Assembly (NCBI RefSeq): GCF_001659705.1
Contig: NZ_CP015971.1
Coordinates: 992,001 to 1,056,000 of the forward strand
Reading direction: 5' to 3'
Length of the DNA: 64,000 bases
Origin: Arachidicoccus sp. BS20
GTDB taxonomy: Bacteria; Bacteroidota; Bacteroidia; Chitinophagales; Chitinophagaceae
Shown: one piece after another, positions 61,737-64,000 of the stretch
Layout of the letters: every line of letters starts with the position of its first letter
Numbering within the stretch: position 1 is the first letter of the stretch
Notes under the pieces: model-generated
Seen by the model: the letters and a program-made list of their open reading frames with translations, nothing else
What the model was told of the DNA's origin: nothing
The model's database searches: none
Made by a program: the position numbers and the translations under genes

Positions 61737-62822
61737 ATGACTTACGAAAACGAAGATTCCATAAAGGAACAAGAAAAATATTTAAAAGGTCGCGGTGCGC
61801 AAATCAACACCAAAAACCGTTTCCTGAAAAACGAAACCGTGCGCGAACACGTCGAAGCCATCGATGATTGGAGTGAGAAAAATGTGGCTACGCAATTCAT
61901 AGAAGTGGATGCCAAAAGCATCGTGAACAAAGTGGAAAGTCCCGACCTCGCGATGATGTACAGCATGAATCCCTATCAGGGTTGCGAGCATGGCTGCATT
62001 TATTGCTACGCGCGAAACTCCTTTGAATACTGGGGTTACAGCGCAGGGCTTGATTTTGAACGAAAAATTTTGGTCAAGAAAAATGCAGCTCAACTCCTAA
62101 GAAAATTCTTGATGAATAAAAATTATGAATGCACGCCAATCTCGTTAAGCGGCAATACAGATTGTTATCAGCCTGCGGAAAAAAAATATAAACTGACAAG
62201 GCACATTCTGGAAGTGTGTAATGAATTCAATCAGCCCGTCGGTATGATTACAAAGAACGCAGGCATCCTGCGCGACAAAGATTTGCTGGTAGAAATGTCG
62301 AAGAAAAAACTGGTCAGCATTTTAATTTCCATTACTTCATTTGACGAAGAAATTCGTCGTACAATGGAGCCACGCACTACAACAGCAAAACAAAGATTAA
62401 AAGTCATCAGTGAATTAAGCAACGCCGGTGTGCGCATGGGCGTAATGCTTGGTCCGATGATTCCCGGTTTGAACGAACACGAAATGCAGCGCATCATGAA
62501 AGCCGCAAGTGAAGCAGGCGCAACGTTTTCGGCATATACGTTTATTCGGTTGAACGGTGCAATTAAATTATTATTCCATGATTGGCTGTACAAAAATTTT
62601 CCCAACAGGGCAGATAAAGTCTGGCATTTAATTGAAAACGGACATGGCGGACAAGTGAACGATTCGCGTTACGGATTGCGTATGCGCGGCGAAGGCCCTA
62701 TTGCCGATTTAGTGCGCCAGCAATACAAAAAATATAACAAGCTCTATCACCTTAATGACGAGCGTTGGATGCTCGACACCACGCAGTTTAAAAGGCCCGG
62801 CGAGCAATTAAGTTTGTTTTAA
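61737..62822 (+). CDS. Radical SAM protein, PA0069/SplB-like family
   Basis: A 361-residue radical SAM protein. The cluster cysteines C83, C87 and C90 lie in QGCEHGCIYCYAR. Other conserved stretches are SLSGNTDCYQPAE (about 138-150), MITKNAGILRD, SILISITSFDEEIRRTMEPRT (about 196-216) and GVMLGPMIPGLNEHEM. The family resembles spore photoproduct lyase and its reaction is unknown. It lies 61 bp after the 2H protein across a tract of short repeats (AACAAATAACTGATAACCGACAAC) like that before radA. Confidence 0.9.
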   Translation: MTYENEDSIKEQEKYLKGRGAQINTKNRFLKNETVREHVEAIDDWSEKNVATQFIEVDAKSIVNKVESPDLAMMYSMNPYQGCEHGCIYCYARNSFEYWGYSAGLDFERKILVKKNAAQLLRKFLMNKNYECTPISLSGNTDCYQPAEKKYKLTRHILEVCNEFNQPVGMITKNAGILRDKDLLVEMSKKKLVSILISITSFDEEIRRTMEPRTTTAKQRLKVISELSNAGVRMGVMLGPMIPGLNEHEMQRIMKAASEAGATFSAYTFIRLNGAIKLLFHDWLYKNFPNRADKVWHLIENGHGGQVNDSRYGLRMRGEGPIADLVRQQYKKYNKLYHLNDERWMLDTTQFKRPGEQLSLF

Positions 62823-62867
62823 TTTTTTTAATTACTGATTATTAATTCTCAATTGCACATTCCTTTT

Positions 62868-62875
62868 TATTTTTG
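62868..62875 (+). promoter_or_regulatory. -7 box 4 nt before the ilvA start codon
   Basis: TATTTTTG, then GCAA, then the ATG at 62880. ilvA thus appears to have its own, leaderless, transcript apart from the attenuated ilvD unit. Confidence 0.6.
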
Positions 62876-62879
62876 GCAA

Positions 62880-64000
62880 ATGAATATAGAATTTGAAAAA
62901 GCGGCAGCACGCCTGAAAGGAATAGTAAACAGAACGCCTTTGCAATTAAATGCAAACCTTTCCCGTCAATACAAATGCAACGTTTATCTGAAGCGCGAAG
63001 ATTTGCAAGCTGTACGCAGCTACAAAATCCGCGGCGCTTACAACATGATTAGCACTTTGCCTGAAGAACAAATCAGGAACGGCGTGGTATGTGCCAGCGC
63101 CGGCAATCATGCGCAGGGCTTTGCTTTCAGTTGCCAGAAGTTAAATATAAAAGGCGTTGTGTTTATGCCGACCATTACGCCAAGGCAAAAAATCAACCAG
63201 ACAAAAATGTTCGGCGGCGATAATATCGAAATACGTTTAGTCGGCGATACATTCGACGATTGTGCCGCAGCGGCAAAGGAATTTACTGCGGCGCACAACA
63301 TGACATTTATTCCGCCATTCGACCACGAAAGAATTATTGAAGGACAAGGAACCGTTGCACTCGAAATTCTGGAAGAACAAAAAAATATCGATTATTTGTT
63401 TGTACCTGTCGGCGGCGGGGGCTTGGCTTCGGGAGTCGGTTTGTATTTTAAAGAACATTCTCCCGAAACTAAAACCATCGGTATTGAGCCGGAAGGCGCA
63501 CCATCATTGACAGAAGCCTTAAAAGCAGGCGCACCCGTAACGTTGGGCGACATTAATCGCTTTGTGGACGGCGCGGCTGTAAAGCGCATCGGCGATTTAA
63601 CCTTTAGCATTTGTAAAGACGTTTTAAGCGAAGCGCATTTGGTCGCGGAAGGAAAAGTTTGCTCTACCATTTTACAATTGTATAACCAAGACGCGATTGT
63701 AGTAGAACCCGCAGGCGCACTGTCCATCGCGGTTCTGGACGACTATAAAGATGAGATTAAAGGGAAAAATGTAGTATGTATCGTGAGCGGCAGCAACAAC
63801 GACATCGACAGAATGCCCGAGATAAAAGAGCTTTCGCTGCAATACGAAGGCTTGAAACATTATTTTCTTATACGCTTTGCACAACGCCCCGGCGCATTGC
63901 GCGAATTTCTGAATCTGGTTTTAGGACCCAATGATGATATTTCGCGTTTTGAATATATTCATAAAACCAACAAAGAACATGGTCCCGCGTTGGTTGGTAT
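62880..64000 (+). CDS. ilvA: Threonine dehydratase (threonine ammonia-lyase), 3' end missing
   Basis: PLP enzyme converting threonine to 2-oxobutyrate, the entry into isoleucine synthesis. About 373 residues lie in the window and the frame is open at the edge. The PLP lysine is K49 in RSYKIRGAYN. ASAGNHAQGFAF, VPVGGGGLASG (PLP phosphate loop), EPEGAPSL and IVSGSNND follow. After about residue 315 an ACT-like regulatory domain begins (LKHYFLIRFAQRPGALREFL), so this is the biosynthetic, feedback-controlled type rather than the short catabolic form. The protein is a good match to IlvA throughout. Confidence 0.95.
   Translation, partial: MNIEFEKAAARLKGIVNRTPLQLNANLSRQYKCNVYLKREDLQAVRSYKIRGAYNMISTLPEEQIRNGVVCASAGNHAQGFAFSCQKLNIKGVVFMPTITPRQKINQTKMFGGDNIEIRLVGDTFDDCAAAAKEFTAAHNMTFIPPFDHERIIEGQGTVALEILEEQKNIDYLFVPVGGGGLASGVGLYFKEHSPETKTIGIEPEGAPSLTEALKAGAPVTLGDINRFVDGAAVKRIGDLTFSICKDVLSEAHLVAEGKVCSTILQLYNQDAIVVEPAGALSIAVLDDYKDEIKGKNVVCIVSGSNNDIDRMPEIKELSLQYEGLKHYFLIRFAQRPGALREFLNLVLGPNDDISRFEYIHKTNKEHGPALVG

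Noticed and set aside
1-64000. tRNA, rRNA, CRISPR arrays, prophage or transposase genes
   Set aside because: I scanned the gaps for these and saw none. The only phage-type gene is the single ORF6N protein, which is not enough to call a prophage.

Overview
The window comes from a Bacteroidota chromosome, most likely the Chitinophagaceae. Three things point there: TAnnTTTG -7 promoter boxes without Shine-Dalgarno leaders, a gingipain-fold PorU2-type protein with a type IX secretion sorting domain, and gene families typical of the phylum (CusCBA/Czc efflux with a small secreted companion, FucP-type sugar porters, GH92 and GH27 glycosidases, DUF6576 rhomboids, S41 peptidases with N-terminal lectin-like domains). 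The genus cannot be fixed from the sequence alone.

Layout. 1-7.5 kb: the 5' part of an NRAMP metal importer (minus strand), then a heavy-metal RND efflux operon (TolC-like, adaptor lipoprotein, CzcA/CusA pump) headed by a small secreted protein. 7.7-18.9 kb: flavin prenyltransferase, a secreted esterase, a desaturase, a LytS/LytTR-type two-component pair, IspH, an ElaA-type acetyltransferase, a sodium:solute symporter and RadA. 18.9-23.7 kb: a sugar block (MFS porter, ROK kinase, GH92 alpha-mannosidase) that could release, import and phosphorylate mannose. 23.8-28.8 kb: a giant C25-peptidase/PorU2-like gene whose base composition differs from its own two ends. 28.9-36 kb: housekeeping genes (MarC, TPR lipoprotein, Rpe, PdxH, RlmD, Ppa) and a pair of rhomboids, one of which has lost its catalytic residues. 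36-43.8 kb: GH27 alpha-galactosidase, two tandem S41 peptidases (the second frameshifted) and a conserved helical protein of unknown role.

44-64 kb: a complete branched-chain amino acid cluster, leuA-leuC-leuD-leuB-ilvD-ilvB-ilvN-ilvC-ilvA, interleaved with unrelated genes (methyltransferase, YciI, secreted protein, ModF-like ABC ATPase, ORF6N protein, DUF6090-like protein, DinB, XRE regulator, 2H phosphoesterase, radical SAM).

The best regulatory find lies between leuB and ilvD. A 32-residue leader peptide half made of Ile and Val is followed by a perfect antiterminator/terminator pair, which is the layout of a classical translation-coupled attenuator. Next to it in interest is a remnant of a second ilvC gene downstream of the intact one: the same 45 residues are encoded with 11 synonymous and no amino-acid-changing differences.

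Six genes have a TAnnTTTG box exactly 4 nt before the start codon, which predicts leaderless transcripts. Several families of palindromic dispersed repeats sit between genes, and some have been absorbed into reading frames.
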